Assembly (NCBI RefSeq): GCF_042610375.1
Contig: NZ_JBGJZL010000010.1
Span: 62,001-126,000 of the forward strand
Origin: CTSoil-075 sp042610375
GTDB taxonomy: Bacteria; Bacillota; Negativicutes; DSM-13327
DNA length: 64,000 nucleotides
Reading direction: 5' to 3'
A program made the position numbers and the translations under genes. Positions 45,794 to 54,187 of the stretch are shown piece after piece (position 1 is the stretch's first letter; every line of letters begins with the position of its first letter). The notes under the pieces were generated by a model. That model ran no database searches and was not told the origin of the DNA. It saw only the letters and a list, made by a program, of their open reading frames with translations.

Positions 45794-45971
45794 TGTAATC
45801 CTCCTATTTTTCTTTATTCCATCTTAGCTGTATAAAACACACTTCGCGATGAAAGGTTCTTTTATTTTATAACACATAGAGCTAAAATTCAATAAAGTAT
45901 TTTATAGAGAGATGAATGTCCTTCTAAATTTTACTACCATAACTAATATGTGATAAATTGTTACTCAAAAA

Positions 45972-46613
45972 TTAGGAAATCATGATCTCAATTCTTTCTT
46001 TGCCTTTCCCAATATTATTTCTTTTTAAAGAGACTCTTCCTAATTCTCCAGTTTTCTTCAGGTGCGTTCCCCCACAAGGGACCTTTGCGAAATTTTCGAT
46101 TTCCCAATAACGAATTTCTTTTTCCTGATCACTAAATGCGCTTTTTATCGGTAAATCTAGATCAACAAGTTCTTTAATTTTATTATTTAGTAAATCAAAG
46201 GTCTGTGAAATATTACCTTGCCATACAAAATCAACTCTTGCTTTATCTTCGGCAATATGGGCTCCGACTTTCATCGGATCATTGAAATTTTGCTGGATCA
46301 ATTCCAATACAAGTTCAGCTGCGAAATGTAATTTCATGAGTTTATAACGCCGCGTCCAATCAATTCTCATCAGCACTTGATCATCTATTTTCAATTCATG
46401 AAGATCATCAATAAAATAGACGATTTGTTTATCCCTTTTTTCAGCTTTTATAATATTATATTTGTCAATTGTTCCTCCATCAGATTCCTGCCCTCCTGAA
46501 AATGCATAAGCAATGGTTTGGTCAACAGTAATCATTTCACCATCTACACTTGTTATTTTTGCTGTTAACTCAGTCAAATATGGATCAACCCAAAATATTT
46601 TTTCTACATTCAT
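45972..46613 (-). CDS. AlaX-like alanyl-tRNA editing protein with altered metal motif
   Basis: 213 residues, the second additional domain (SAD) of alanyl/threonyl-tRNA synthetases as a free-standing protein. FSGGQESDGGTI is the substrate-pocket motif and VPCGGTHLKK is the usual CX3H zinc pair (Cys180, His184). The first metal motif, normally HX3H, reads LHFAAE, so the second His is Glu100. Family members deacylate Ser-tRNA(Ala) or Gly-tRNA(Ala). AAGGAGG sits 2 bases from an ATG at 46622 but 11 from the ATG at 46613, which is preferred. Whether it is still a zinc enzyme is unclear. Confidence 0.8.
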   Translation of the reverse strand: MNVEKIFWVDPYLTELTAKITSVDGEMITVDQTIAYAFSGGQESDGGTIDKYNIIKAEKRDKQIVYFIDDLHELKIDDQVLMRIDWTRRYKLMKLHFAAELVLELIQQNFNDPMKVGAHIAEDKARVDFVWQGNISQTFDLLNNKIKELVDLDLPIKSAFSDQEKEIRYWEIENFAKVPCGGTHLKKTGELGRVSLKRNNIGKGKERIEIMIS

Positions 46614-46729
46614 TCGTTTCATAACCTCCTTCAGTCACTTGTCCATGATTGTGATTTAACTATATATTATTTTATCGAAAGAAACAATTATGTAACATTC
46701 AAAATTATCGAGTGCTAAATGCCTTAGAA

Positions 46730-46758
46730 TAAAAAAAGTTGCCCCTTTTAGAGCAACT
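46730..46758 (-). terminator. Terminator of the dicarboxylate/glutamate symporter gene
   Basis: AGTTGC and GCAACT pair around ten bases; on the minus strand seven Ts follow. Confidence 0.75.
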
Positions 46759-46770
46759 AATTTTTATTCT

Positions 46771-48036
46771 TTATGCAACTTTTCGAATCATTGCCTCTTC
46801 TTTTTTGACGTCATATTGTTTTTCCCATTTGGAAATAACCACAGCAGCTAAGGCATTGCCAATGACATTAACAACGGTTCTTGCCATATCCATAAAACGG
46901 TCAACTCCTGCAATAAAGGCTAACCCCTCTGCCGGAATACCTACGCTACCGAGAGTCGCCAACAATACAACAAAGGATACACCTGGTACACCCGCGATCC
47001 CCTTAGAGGTCAACATTAACACCAACATTAAGTTAATTTGGGTGCTAACGGGTAAATCAATACCATATAATTGGGCTAGAAAAATAGCCGCAATCGCCTG
47101 ATAAAGAGTGGATCCAGTCAAATTAAAAGAATAGCCAGTCGGAATGACAAAGGATGTAATCGCCTTAGGACAGCCCATCATTTCCATTTTTTTCATAATA
47201 TTAGGCAATACAGCCTCTGAACTTGCTGTCGTATAAGCAAGGATTAATTCTTCTTTTAAGACTCCGATAAAACTCATGATATTAATACCACAAAGCTTAG
47301 CAATGACACCAAGCACCAGGAAGACAAACAATATCATAGCACCATAAACGGTAATAACAAGTTTCCCCAAGGGAATTAATGAATGAAGACCAAATTTAGC
47401 AACAGTAGAACCAATAAGAGCAAACACTCCAAACGGTGCAAATTTCATGACTTGATTGGTCACCCAAAACATGGTCTCCATTACGCCTTCACAAAGTTTG
47501 AGAACCGGCTTTCCTTTCTCACCAATGGCAGCAAGGCCTAACCCAAACATAACAGAAAAGAATATAATTGCAAGCATGTCGCCTTTTGCAAGTACGTCAA
47601 ACACATTGGCAGGAACAACATTGACAAATGTATCAGCAAAACTATGATGACCTGCACTTTCTGCAGTGTCCACATAACTGGAAATATTCGTTTTAGCTAA
47701 GCTACCCATATTCTCAATTCCAATTCCAGGCTTGACAACATTGGCAATGATGAGTCCCATAACAATGGCAACAGTCGTCACAATTTCAAAAAAAAGAATG
47801 GTTTTACCACCAATTTTCCCTAGTTTCTTTGCATCACCAACGCCTGCAATCCCAACGATCAGGGAAGATACGACAATAGGTACTACAATCATTTTGATCA
47901 ACCGGATAAACATATCCCCTATGGGCTTTAAATATCCTTCAATTGTTGGATCTCCATAATAGGCGGCGCCTACTGCAACCCCCAAGATAAGTCCAAGGAG
48001 AATTTGTGTTCCTAAACCAAACTTAATTTTTTTCAT
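46771..48036 (-). CDS. Dicarboxylate/amino acid:cation symporter (GltP/DctA family)
   Basis: 421 residues. The serine-rich re-entrant loop AYTTASSEAVLP, the motif IPTGYSFNLTGSTLYQ and SKGIAGVPG are the transport-core signatures of the GltP/DctA family. It imports glutamate/aspartate or C4-dicarboxylates with protons or sodium across the membrane. GAGGAAG touches the ATG at 48042 but is well spaced for the ATG at 48036. It diverges from a GlnK/GlnL-type pair, which likely controls it and would favour glutamate or glutamine-related substrates. Confidence 0.9.
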   Translation of the reverse strand: MKKIKFGLGTQILLGLILGVAVGAAYYGDPTIEGYLKPIGDMFIRLIKMIVVPIVVSSLIVGIAGVGDAKKLGKIGGKTILFFEIVTTVAIVMGLIIANVVKPGIGIENMGSLAKTNISSYVDTAESAGHHSFADTFVNVVPANVFDVLAKGDMLAIIFFSVMFGLGLAAIGEKGKPVLKLCEGVMETMFWVTNQVMKFAPFGVFALIGSTVAKFGLHSLIPLGKLVITVYGAMILFVFLVLGVIAKLCGINIMSFIGVLKEELILAYTTASSEAVLPNIMKKMEMMGCPKAITSFVIPTGYSFNLTGSTLYQAIAAIFLAQLYGIDLPVSTQINLMLVLMLTSKGIAGVPGVSFVVLLATLGSVGIPAEGLAFIAGVDRFMDMARTVVNVIGNALAAVVISKWEKQYDVKKEEAMIRKVA

Positions 48037-48242
48037 TTTCATCTTCCTCTCTATCATTCTCTAATCTTACCATCTTAAATTTATCATCCAACCTATAAAA
48101 TCCAAGAGAATACTAGAAAGGTTCTGAAAATTTTTATTTTTGGAAACTATCTAGGAAATCACATTTATTTCTGTTATTCTGTATAAGGTATAAATGGAAT
48201 CCATCATTATACTCCAATTCTCATGTAAGGAAGTAGTTAATA

Positions 48243-49535
48243 ATGAAACGAACATGGTTAGCGATTTTATTAATGATCCTGATTGTTCCTTTAGTTGGGG
48301 AACTCAAATTTCATCCTTTCGATGGCGAATTCAGTTCTTTTCGCGTTAGCTTTGGTGCACCAGCATTTTTATTTTTTTTATTATGGATACGTAACATTTC
48401 ATTTATCTTTTCCGGTTTATTAGTGGGTTTAGCCGTTTTAGTCTTTCGTATGACCTTGGACTGGACTACGAGTATGGAGGCTTTCACTTCTAGTTTTTTA
48501 CTTCATGTTCCTGCCTTTTTTTATTACGTGACATATGCCACTATTTTTCACTTAGCAAAAGCCAATGTTTTATATCACCAACCTCTACGAATCGGCCTCT
48601 TGTCAATTATTGCAGAACTAATCGCCAGTATAGTAGAACTCATGTTGTCTTTAAACTATTCCAGCCTAGCTGCTATACTGACATTTCCCATTATCAGTAA
48701 AATTTTACTCATTGCTGTCATTCGCAGCTTTTTTGTTCTAAGTTGCTTTTTTATCATCAATTTACGCCATGCAGAATTTATAGCAGAACAGCAAAGAGAG
48801 CAAAATAAACATATCCTGCTTTTAATTTCCGGTCTATATGAAGAAGCCATCCAGCTCACAAAATCCTTGAAGAATGCCGAAAATATTACTAGAGATTGTT
48901 ATCATTTATATAACGATCTACATAATAATAAATCATCATTTAACCAAGAGAGCTTAGCTCAAAGCCTACTAGAAATTGCTGGACAAGTACATGAAATTAA
49001 AAAGGATAATCAACGAATCTACGCCAGTCTTACTCAGCTAATATCAGATGGCAAATTACATGACTATATGAGCGCTGCAGAGCTCGTAGATATCATCGTT
49101 CAATCCCATCAAAAATATGCACGCTCTATGGACAAGAATATTACTTTTAATGTACTCGTTGAAGAGATGTTACCACCACTGCACGTCTATACGGTTTTAT
49201 CACTAGTTAATAATTTGGTATCTAATGCTGTCGAATCCATTCAGGATACTGGACTTATTAAAATATCTTTTTATTCAATTAATGAATCCATCGCATTTCG
49301 TGTGACCGACACTGGACCAGGTATCCCAGCGAAAAAAAGAAACCTCATTTTCAAGCCTGGCTATACCACCAAGTTTGATTCATTAGGTAATCCTTCAACA
49401 GGCATGGGGCTTCCTTACATAAAAGATTTGGCAAATAATCTACAAGGCAGCATTACGATTGAAGAAATTCCCCTTACAAATGAAACTGTATTCACCATAC
49501 AATTGCCACTACGAAGTTTAATAAAGGAAGGATAA
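48243..49535 (+). CDS. GlnK-type sensor histidine kinase
   Basis: 430 residues. Five or six membrane helices fill residues 5-175. A coiled region leads to the H-box IAGQVHEIKKDNQRIYASL (His250), a Spo0B-like arrangement, then the ATPase domain with NNLVSNAVESIQ, VTDTGPGIP and STGMGLPYIKD. Together with the YcbB-type regulator five bases downstream it corresponds to the GlnK-GlnL system of Bacillus, which senses glutamine. The start lies 6 bases after AAGGAAG. Confidence 0.88.
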   Translation: MKRTWLAILLMILIVPLVGELKFHPFDGEFSSFRVSFGAPAFLFFLLWIRNISFIFSGLLVGLAVLVFRMTLDWTTSMEAFTSSFLLHVPAFFYYVTYATIFHLAKANVLYHQPLRIGLLSIIAELIASIVELMLSLNYSSLAAILTFPIISKILLIAVIRSFFVLSCFFIINLRHAEFIAEQQREQNKHILLLISGLYEEAIQLTKSLKNAENITRDCYHLYNDLHNNKSSFNQESLAQSLLEIAGQVHEIKKDNQRIYASLTQLISDGKLHDYMSAAELVDIIVQSHQKYARSMDKNITFNVLVEEMLPPLHVYTVLSLVNNLVSNAVESIQDTGLIKISFYSINESIAFRVTDTGPGIPAKKRNLIFKPGYTTKFDSLGNPSTGMGLPYIKDLANNLQGSITIEEIPLTNETVFTIQLPLRSLIKEG

Positions 49536-49539
49536 TATC

Positions 49540-50472
49540 ATGCGTTTTTTTCTTGTTGATGATGATGAAGCAATCCGTTCTATGCTCTCCGAAATAATTG
49601 AAGACTATGATTTGGGCGAAGTCGTCGGCGAAGCAGAAAATGGTTCTGCCGTTGATGCCCAACTCCTCACTGTGAAAGCCGTTGATATCTTGATCATTGA
49701 CTTATTAATGCCTCTGCGTGACGGAATTCAAACTGTTCGTGAATTAAAACCGATATTCAAAGGTAAAATAATCATGCTTTCTCAAGTAGAAGACAAAGAA
49801 ATGATTGGCAATGCCTATTTACTGGGAGTACATTATTACATTACTAAACCGATTAATCGTCTTGAAGTCATCGGCATCATTCAAAATGTGGTCGAACACA
49901 TCCGACTACAAAAAGTCATTTCTAATATTGAAAAAAACCTGAATGTACTAAACTCTGAAAAAATTTCTCATACACCGATACCTGCACCTGATACAACAAA
50001 CCAAAATACCATTATTACTTCTGGACAGTATCTCCTTGCTGAATTAGGAATGGTAGGTGAAAGCGGCAGTAAGGATTTATTAGATATGTTAGACTACCTA
50101 AGTAAATATGAAAATGAACATCCCTCGGAGCATGAGTTTCCTGCCTTGAAAGATATTTTTGTTCATGTCGCCATAAAGAGACTCGGGTTCTTATCTTCTG
50201 ATCCAACTAATATAAAAAAAGAATCAAAAGCCTTAGAACAACGAGTTCGCCGAACGATCTTCCAAGGCTTACATCATCTCGCTTCACTCGGTGTTACAGA
50301 TTATAACAATCCAAAATTTGAAGAATATGCTTCGAAGTTCTTTGATTTTACGGAAATGAGAAAAGTAATGCTTAATTTACAAAATAATGTGAAACCCTCA
50401 ATCTCAGATTCACGTATTAATATAAAAAAATTCGTAAAAGTATTATTTCTTGAAGCAAAGAAAAGACATTAA
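49540..50472 (+). CDS. GlnL/YcbB-type response regulator
   Basis: 310 residues. The receiver domain has Asp54 in ILIIDLLMPLRDG and Lys103 in YITKPIN. The C-terminal half (about 160-300), with KDIFVHVAIKRLGF and QRVRRTIFQGLHHLASLG, matches the YcbB DNA-binding domain rather than common OmpR or LuxR outputs. AAGGAAGG precedes the ATG. It is paired with the kinase just upstream and probably regulates the divergent symporter. Confidence 0.88.
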   Translation: MRFFLVDDDEAIRSMLSEIIEDYDLGEVVGEAENGSAVDAQLLTVKAVDILIIDLLMPLRDGIQTVRELKPIFKGKIIMLSQVEDKEMIGNAYLLGVHYYITKPINRLEVIGIIQNVVEHIRLQKVISNIEKNLNVLNSEKISHTPIPAPDTTNQNTIITSGQYLLAELGMVGESGSKDLLDMLDYLSKYENEHPSEHEFPALKDIFVHVAIKRLGFLSSDPTNIKKESKALEQRVRRTIFQGLHHLASLGVTDYNNPKFEEYASKFFDFTEMRKVMLNLQNNVKPSISDSRINIKKFVKVLFLEAKKRH

Positions 50473-50486
50473 AGTTTTTTCTTTGC
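50455..50486 (+). terminator. Terminator overlapping the 3' end of the glnL-type gene
   Basis: GCAAAGAAAA pairs with TTTTCTTTGC across the stop codon; TTATTTTCT follows. Confidence 0.65.
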
Positions 50487-50738
50487 TTATTTTCTCTCCT
50501 TATGTTGAAGACTACGTTCAGTATTATATGGGCTATATGCTATTTTCAACTCAATTGGGACTATCAGTTATTTGCATTTTTCTATTTTTATAGCTTAGTT
50601 CTAAAAGAACTTACGAGTCAAAGACGTAAAATTATTATTTTTACTTTCACATTGCTGTGCAGGAACGGACAATCTAACATCGAATTGGTAAAGAAATATA
50701 GATAGAATCATAGTTTGCGCACAGGGGGGGAATATATT

Positions 50739-51875
50739 ATGCAGATCGAACAATTGCTATATAATAGTTTAGGAATTAAGCAAAATACGATCACTAATAA
50801 ATTAAGAAATAAAGCACAATTTCTCTTAATCTTCGGCGCAAAAAAACTTTTACTAAATAAAGAAATTTTTGATGAACTAAGAGACTTATATCCAAGTGCT
50901 TATTTTATCGGTGGAACGACTTCCGGAGAAATATATAATAATATAGCGACCGAAAACACATTATCTGCTACAGCCGTTTATATGGAAAAATCCGAAATAC
51001 AGTGCGCTTCTATTACCATTGAAAATGGGACATGTTTTGAAGCCGCTGCGGATTTATCTGCAAAATTTGTTGGTCATGATTTAAAACATGTCTTTATTAT
51101 TTCCGAAGGGACAAACATCAATGGCAGCAAACTTGTTGAGGGATTAACGAAGTATCTTCCTATTGGTACTACTTTATCTGGTGGTCTTGCAGGAGGTGGA
51201 AACTCTTTTGGTGAGTCCTTGGTGATTGCAAATGATTACCCTAAGAAAAATCAAATTGCGGCAATTGGATTTTATGGTGAAAATGTAAGATTTGGATATG
51301 GCTCTGTGGGCGGATGGTCTCCTTTCGGCATTGAACGCATAATTACAAAGTCGGAAAATAACATCTTATACCAGTTTGACGAAAAACCCGCTCTTGATTT
51401 ATATAAAGAATATCTAGGAGAATATGCTGAAGGTCTTCCAACTTCAGGTTTACACTTTCCTCTTATGGTACGATCAAAGGATCATAGCCGTACTTTCATT
51501 CGCACCATTCAGGGAATTGACGAATCACAAAAAGCTCTCATATTTTCTGGTGATATACCAGAAGGATACTATGCAAAACTAATGAAAGCCAATTGCGACA
51601 GCCTTATTGATGGTTCACTTCAGGCTGCACAAATAAGCCTTGAATCACTTGGTGTACCTAGTGCCAATCTTGCTATTTTAGTAAGCTGTTTCGGAAGAAA
51701 GCTGGTGCTTAATCAAATGTTAAGTGAAGAAATCGATGCGGCGAGGAGTATTTTGGGAAGAGAAAGTATATTTACAGGTTTTTATTCCTATGGTGAAATC
51801 GCCCCACGCAATAGAGAGACAAGCAGTGAGCTACATAACCAAACAATGACAATTACTTTGATTGCGGAGGTTTAG
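50739..51875 (+). CDS. FIST domain sensory protein
   Basis: 378 residues. FIST-N spans about 20-210 (FIGGTTSGEIYN, TLSGGLAGGG) and FIST-C about 215-365 (LAILVSCFGRKLVL, TGFYSYGEIAP). FIST proteins are thought to bind small ligands, perhaps amino acids, and feed signalling pathways. There is no membrane segment. GGGGGGG lies 8 bases before the ATG at 50739. It is followed after one base by a histidine kinase and then a REC-HDOD regulator, so the three likely form one signalling unit. Confidence 0.9.
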   Translation: MQIEQLLYNSLGIKQNTITNKLRNKAQFLLIFGAKKLLLNKEIFDELRDLYPSAYFIGGTTSGEIYNNIATENTLSATAVYMEKSEIQCASITIENGTCFEAAADLSAKFVGHDLKHVFIISEGTNINGSKLVEGLTKYLPIGTTLSGGLAGGGNSFGESLVIANDYPKKNQIAAIGFYGENVRFGYGSVGGWSPFGIERIITKSENNILYQFDEKPALDLYKEYLGEYAEGLPTSGLHFPLMVRSKDHSRTFIRTIQGIDESQKALIFSGDIPEGYYAKLMKANCDSLIDGSLQAAQISLESLGVPSANLAILVSCFGRKLVLNQMLSEEIDAARSILGRESIFTGFYSYGEIAPRNRETSSELHNQTMTITLIAEV

Positions 51876-51876
51876 C

Positions 51877-52926
51877 ATGATGGATGATACTCTACACCGT
51901 CTTTTGAAACGGCAAGTTGAAAGCCATTTAAACGGCGTCGAAATAACAGCCGAACTAAAAAATTTTATTTCGGCTGTAAATGAAGCCTATATCAGTCAGG
52001 ATAAAGATCGTTCTTTGCTTGAGCGCAGCATCGATATTAGTTCTCAAGAATATAACGAAAATATGGAAAAAATACGAACATTACAAAGCCAACTTGTACA
52101 ACAGGAAAAAATGGCGGGTATTGGACAACTATCAGCAGGAATAGCACATGAAATAAATAACCCTCTTGGCTACACCCAAAGCAACTTAGATACTTTGAAA
52201 AAATATTTGGATAAAATCAAAGTTTTTCTTGAAACTCTGAGGAATTTTGAAAGCACACTGCAACTAGAAAATAACCAAGCCGCACAAGAGCTCATTACAA
52301 CCATCCACGCATCTAGAAAAAAGAATAAAATTGACGTCATCTATGATGATATTGATGATATTATTGGCGAATCAATCGCAGGACTAAGTCGAATAGAGAA
52401 AATTGTAAAGAGCCTCCTTGGATTCGCCAGAACCAGTATCAACTCAGAATATGAAGAGTACGACTTAAATAAAGGAATAAAAGATACCCTTGCAATTGCA
52501 AATAATGAAATCAAGTACTTTGCTAATGTAGTTGAAGACTTAGGGGCAATCCCTTCTATCAAAGTAACCGGCAGCTCCATCAATCAAGTATTACTTAACC
52601 TGATATTAAATGCAGTTCACGCTATAAAAGAAGCCTCGCAGGAAGGCATCCTCACTCTCAAAACCTTTGAAAAAGATGGATCTATCTGTTGTAGAATCAC
52701 AGATAACGGTATCGGTATACCTAAGGAAAATCTTGATCATATATTTACACCTTTTTTTACAACCAAGCCAGTTGGTATGGGTACAGGTCTCGGACTCAGT
52801 ATTGCATATGATATTATTATAAATAAACATTCAGGGCGAATCGAGGTAGAAAGCGAATTAGGGAAAGGAACATCTTTCACGATTAAATTTCCTACAAAGG
52901 GAGGTCAGATTTGTGATGCTAAATGA
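51877..52926 (+). CDS. Cytoplasmic sensor histidine kinase
   Basis: 349 residues without membrane helices. A short N-terminal region leads into a coiled coil (KIRTLQSQLVQQEKM), the H-box GIGQLSAGIAHEINNPLG and the ATPase domain (NLILNAVHAI, ITDNGIGIPKEN, GTGLGLSIAYDI). The kinase core is a close paralogue of the one at 54188-55876. The ATG at 51877 follows GGAGG by 6 bases, directly after the FIST stop. It presumably takes its input from the FIST protein and phosphorylates the REC-HDOD protein, whose start overlaps its end. Confidence 0.9.
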   Translation: MMDDTLHRLLKRQVESHLNGVEITAELKNFISAVNEAYISQDKDRSLLERSIDISSQEYNENMEKIRTLQSQLVQQEKMAGIGQLSAGIAHEINNPLGYTQSNLDTLKKYLDKIKVFLETLRNFESTLQLENNQAAQELITTIHASRKKNKIDVIYDDIDDIIGESIAGLSRIEKIVKSLLGFARTSINSEYEEYDLNKGIKDTLAIANNEIKYFANVVEDLGAIPSIKVTGSSINQVLLNLILNAVHAIKEASQEGILTLKTFEKDGSICCRITDNGIGIPKENLDHIFTPFFTTKPVGMGTGLGLSIAYDIIINKHSGRIEVESELGKGTSFTIKFPTKGGQICDAK

Positions 52927-54121
52927 TAATGATAGTACTAGTAAAAAAATACTATTTGTCGATGATGAAGTACAAATTCTTAAATCTCTAAACCGCCTCT
53001 TCATGGACACGGAATACGAAGTTTTTACCGCTGGAAGTGGCAAAGAGGCTTTAGACATTCTTGCAACTGAAAAAATAGATATGATCATCACAGACATGAG
53101 AATGCCCGAGATGGATGGATCTCAACTCTTACATCAGGTAAAAGAACTCTATCCAAATTCTCTCCGAATCATATTGAGCGGCTATGCCGAAAAAAATACT
53201 GTTCTTCAAGCACTACAAAAAAACATTGCAAAACTTTACATTCTTAAGCCTTGGGAAAATGATAAACTGATCGAATTAGTTGATCAGTTATTTGAAACGG
53301 AAAATATTCTACGTGATAGTAATTTACTTGGTTTAATCAATAAAGTCGATGAATTACCTACAATAAAAAGTAGCTATCGTCAAATTATGGAGTTAATTGA
53401 TCAGGATGCTGATTTAGCAAAAATTGCAAGTGCGATTGAAAAAGATCATTCCATTGCAACTAAAATTCTCCATATTATTAATTCGGCTTTCTATGAGGTC
53501 AAAACAGGAAGTGTGAAACATGCTATCACTTATCTTGGATTATCGACTATCCGAAATATTTTATTAACAACATCTATTGTTGATTCTCTTAATATGAATG
53601 GTCTTTATGGAACACGACTAGAACTATTATGGAATCATTCTTTTATATGTAGTAAAATCGTAAACATTATCTACGAAAAATTACTGTTAAAGAAACTCTC
53701 CGAAAATGAAATTTCCGCCGGATTGCTTCATAATATCGGTATTGTATTGTTACTTAAACTTTTCCCCGAAAAATACATTGAAGTCTTTCACAAAGAGGAA
53801 AGAGAAAAGACCAGCTTATTACAAATAGAACAAGAAGCTCTCAACGTTACACATCAACAAACAGGTGGTTATTTATTACGCTGGTGGGAATTACCGCATC
53901 CTATTGTCGAAGCAGCACTTTATCATCATACACCTTTTGCGACGGGGATTATTCATCGCGAACTGATCTACGCAGTCAATATCGCTCAGCATTATGCAAG
54001 TATAATCTTAAAAAACCAATTACCAAGTACCACTTTTGATGCTGCTGTTTTCGCGGCTTTAGGAATTGATCAAAACCAGTTCGAGAAAGAAATTTCTCAT
54101 TTATCACTGAATAAAAAGTAA
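52913..54121 (+). CDS. Response regulator with HDOD output domain
   Basis: 402 residues. The receiver domain has FVDDE, phospho-acceptor Asp61 in MIITDMRMPEMDG and the Lys of LKPWEND. The HDOD domain spans about 145-340, with DHSIATKILHIINSAFY and SAGLLHNIGIVLLL. HDOD outputs lack the full metal site of HD-GYP phosphodiesterases and act through protein contacts. A GTG start at 52913 fits GGAGG 8 bases upstream; the ATG at 52916 is possible. Overlap with the kinase gene suggests coupling. Confidence 0.9.
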   Translation: MMLNDNDSTSKKILFVDDEVQILKSLNRLFMDTEYEVFTAGSGKEALDILATEKIDMIITDMRMPEMDGSQLLHQVKELYPNSLRIILSGYAEKNTVLQALQKNIAKLYILKPWENDKLIELVDQLFETENILRDSNLLGLINKVDELPTIKSSYRQIMELIDQDADLAKIASAIEKDHSIATKILHIINSAFYEVKTGSVKHAITYLGLSTIRNILLTTSIVDSLNMNGLYGTRLELLWNHSFICSKIVNIIYEKLLLKKLSENEISAGLLHNIGIVLLLKLFPEKYIEVFHKEEREKTSLLQIEQEALNVTHQQTGGYLLRWWELPHPIVEAALYHHTPFATGIIHRELIYAVNIAQHYASIILKNQLPSTTFDAAVFAALGIDQNQFEKEISHLSLNKK

Positions 54122-54145
54122 GCCTAACATCATATGTAATCAAAA

Positions 54146-54180
54146 ACTCCCTATACAAATTCGTGATTTGTATAGGGAGT
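54146..54180. terminator. Bidirectional terminator between convergent signalling genes
   Basis: ACTCCCTATACAAAT pairs perfectly with ATTTGTATAGGGAGT around TCGTG. A five-base T-run follows on the minus strand. Confidence 0.9.
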
Positions 54181-54187
54181 CTCTATG

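Noticed and set aside
50502..50705. 67-codon frame between the GlnL-type and FIST genes
   Set aside because: There is no ribosome binding site and the composition is that of AT-rich intergenic DNA.
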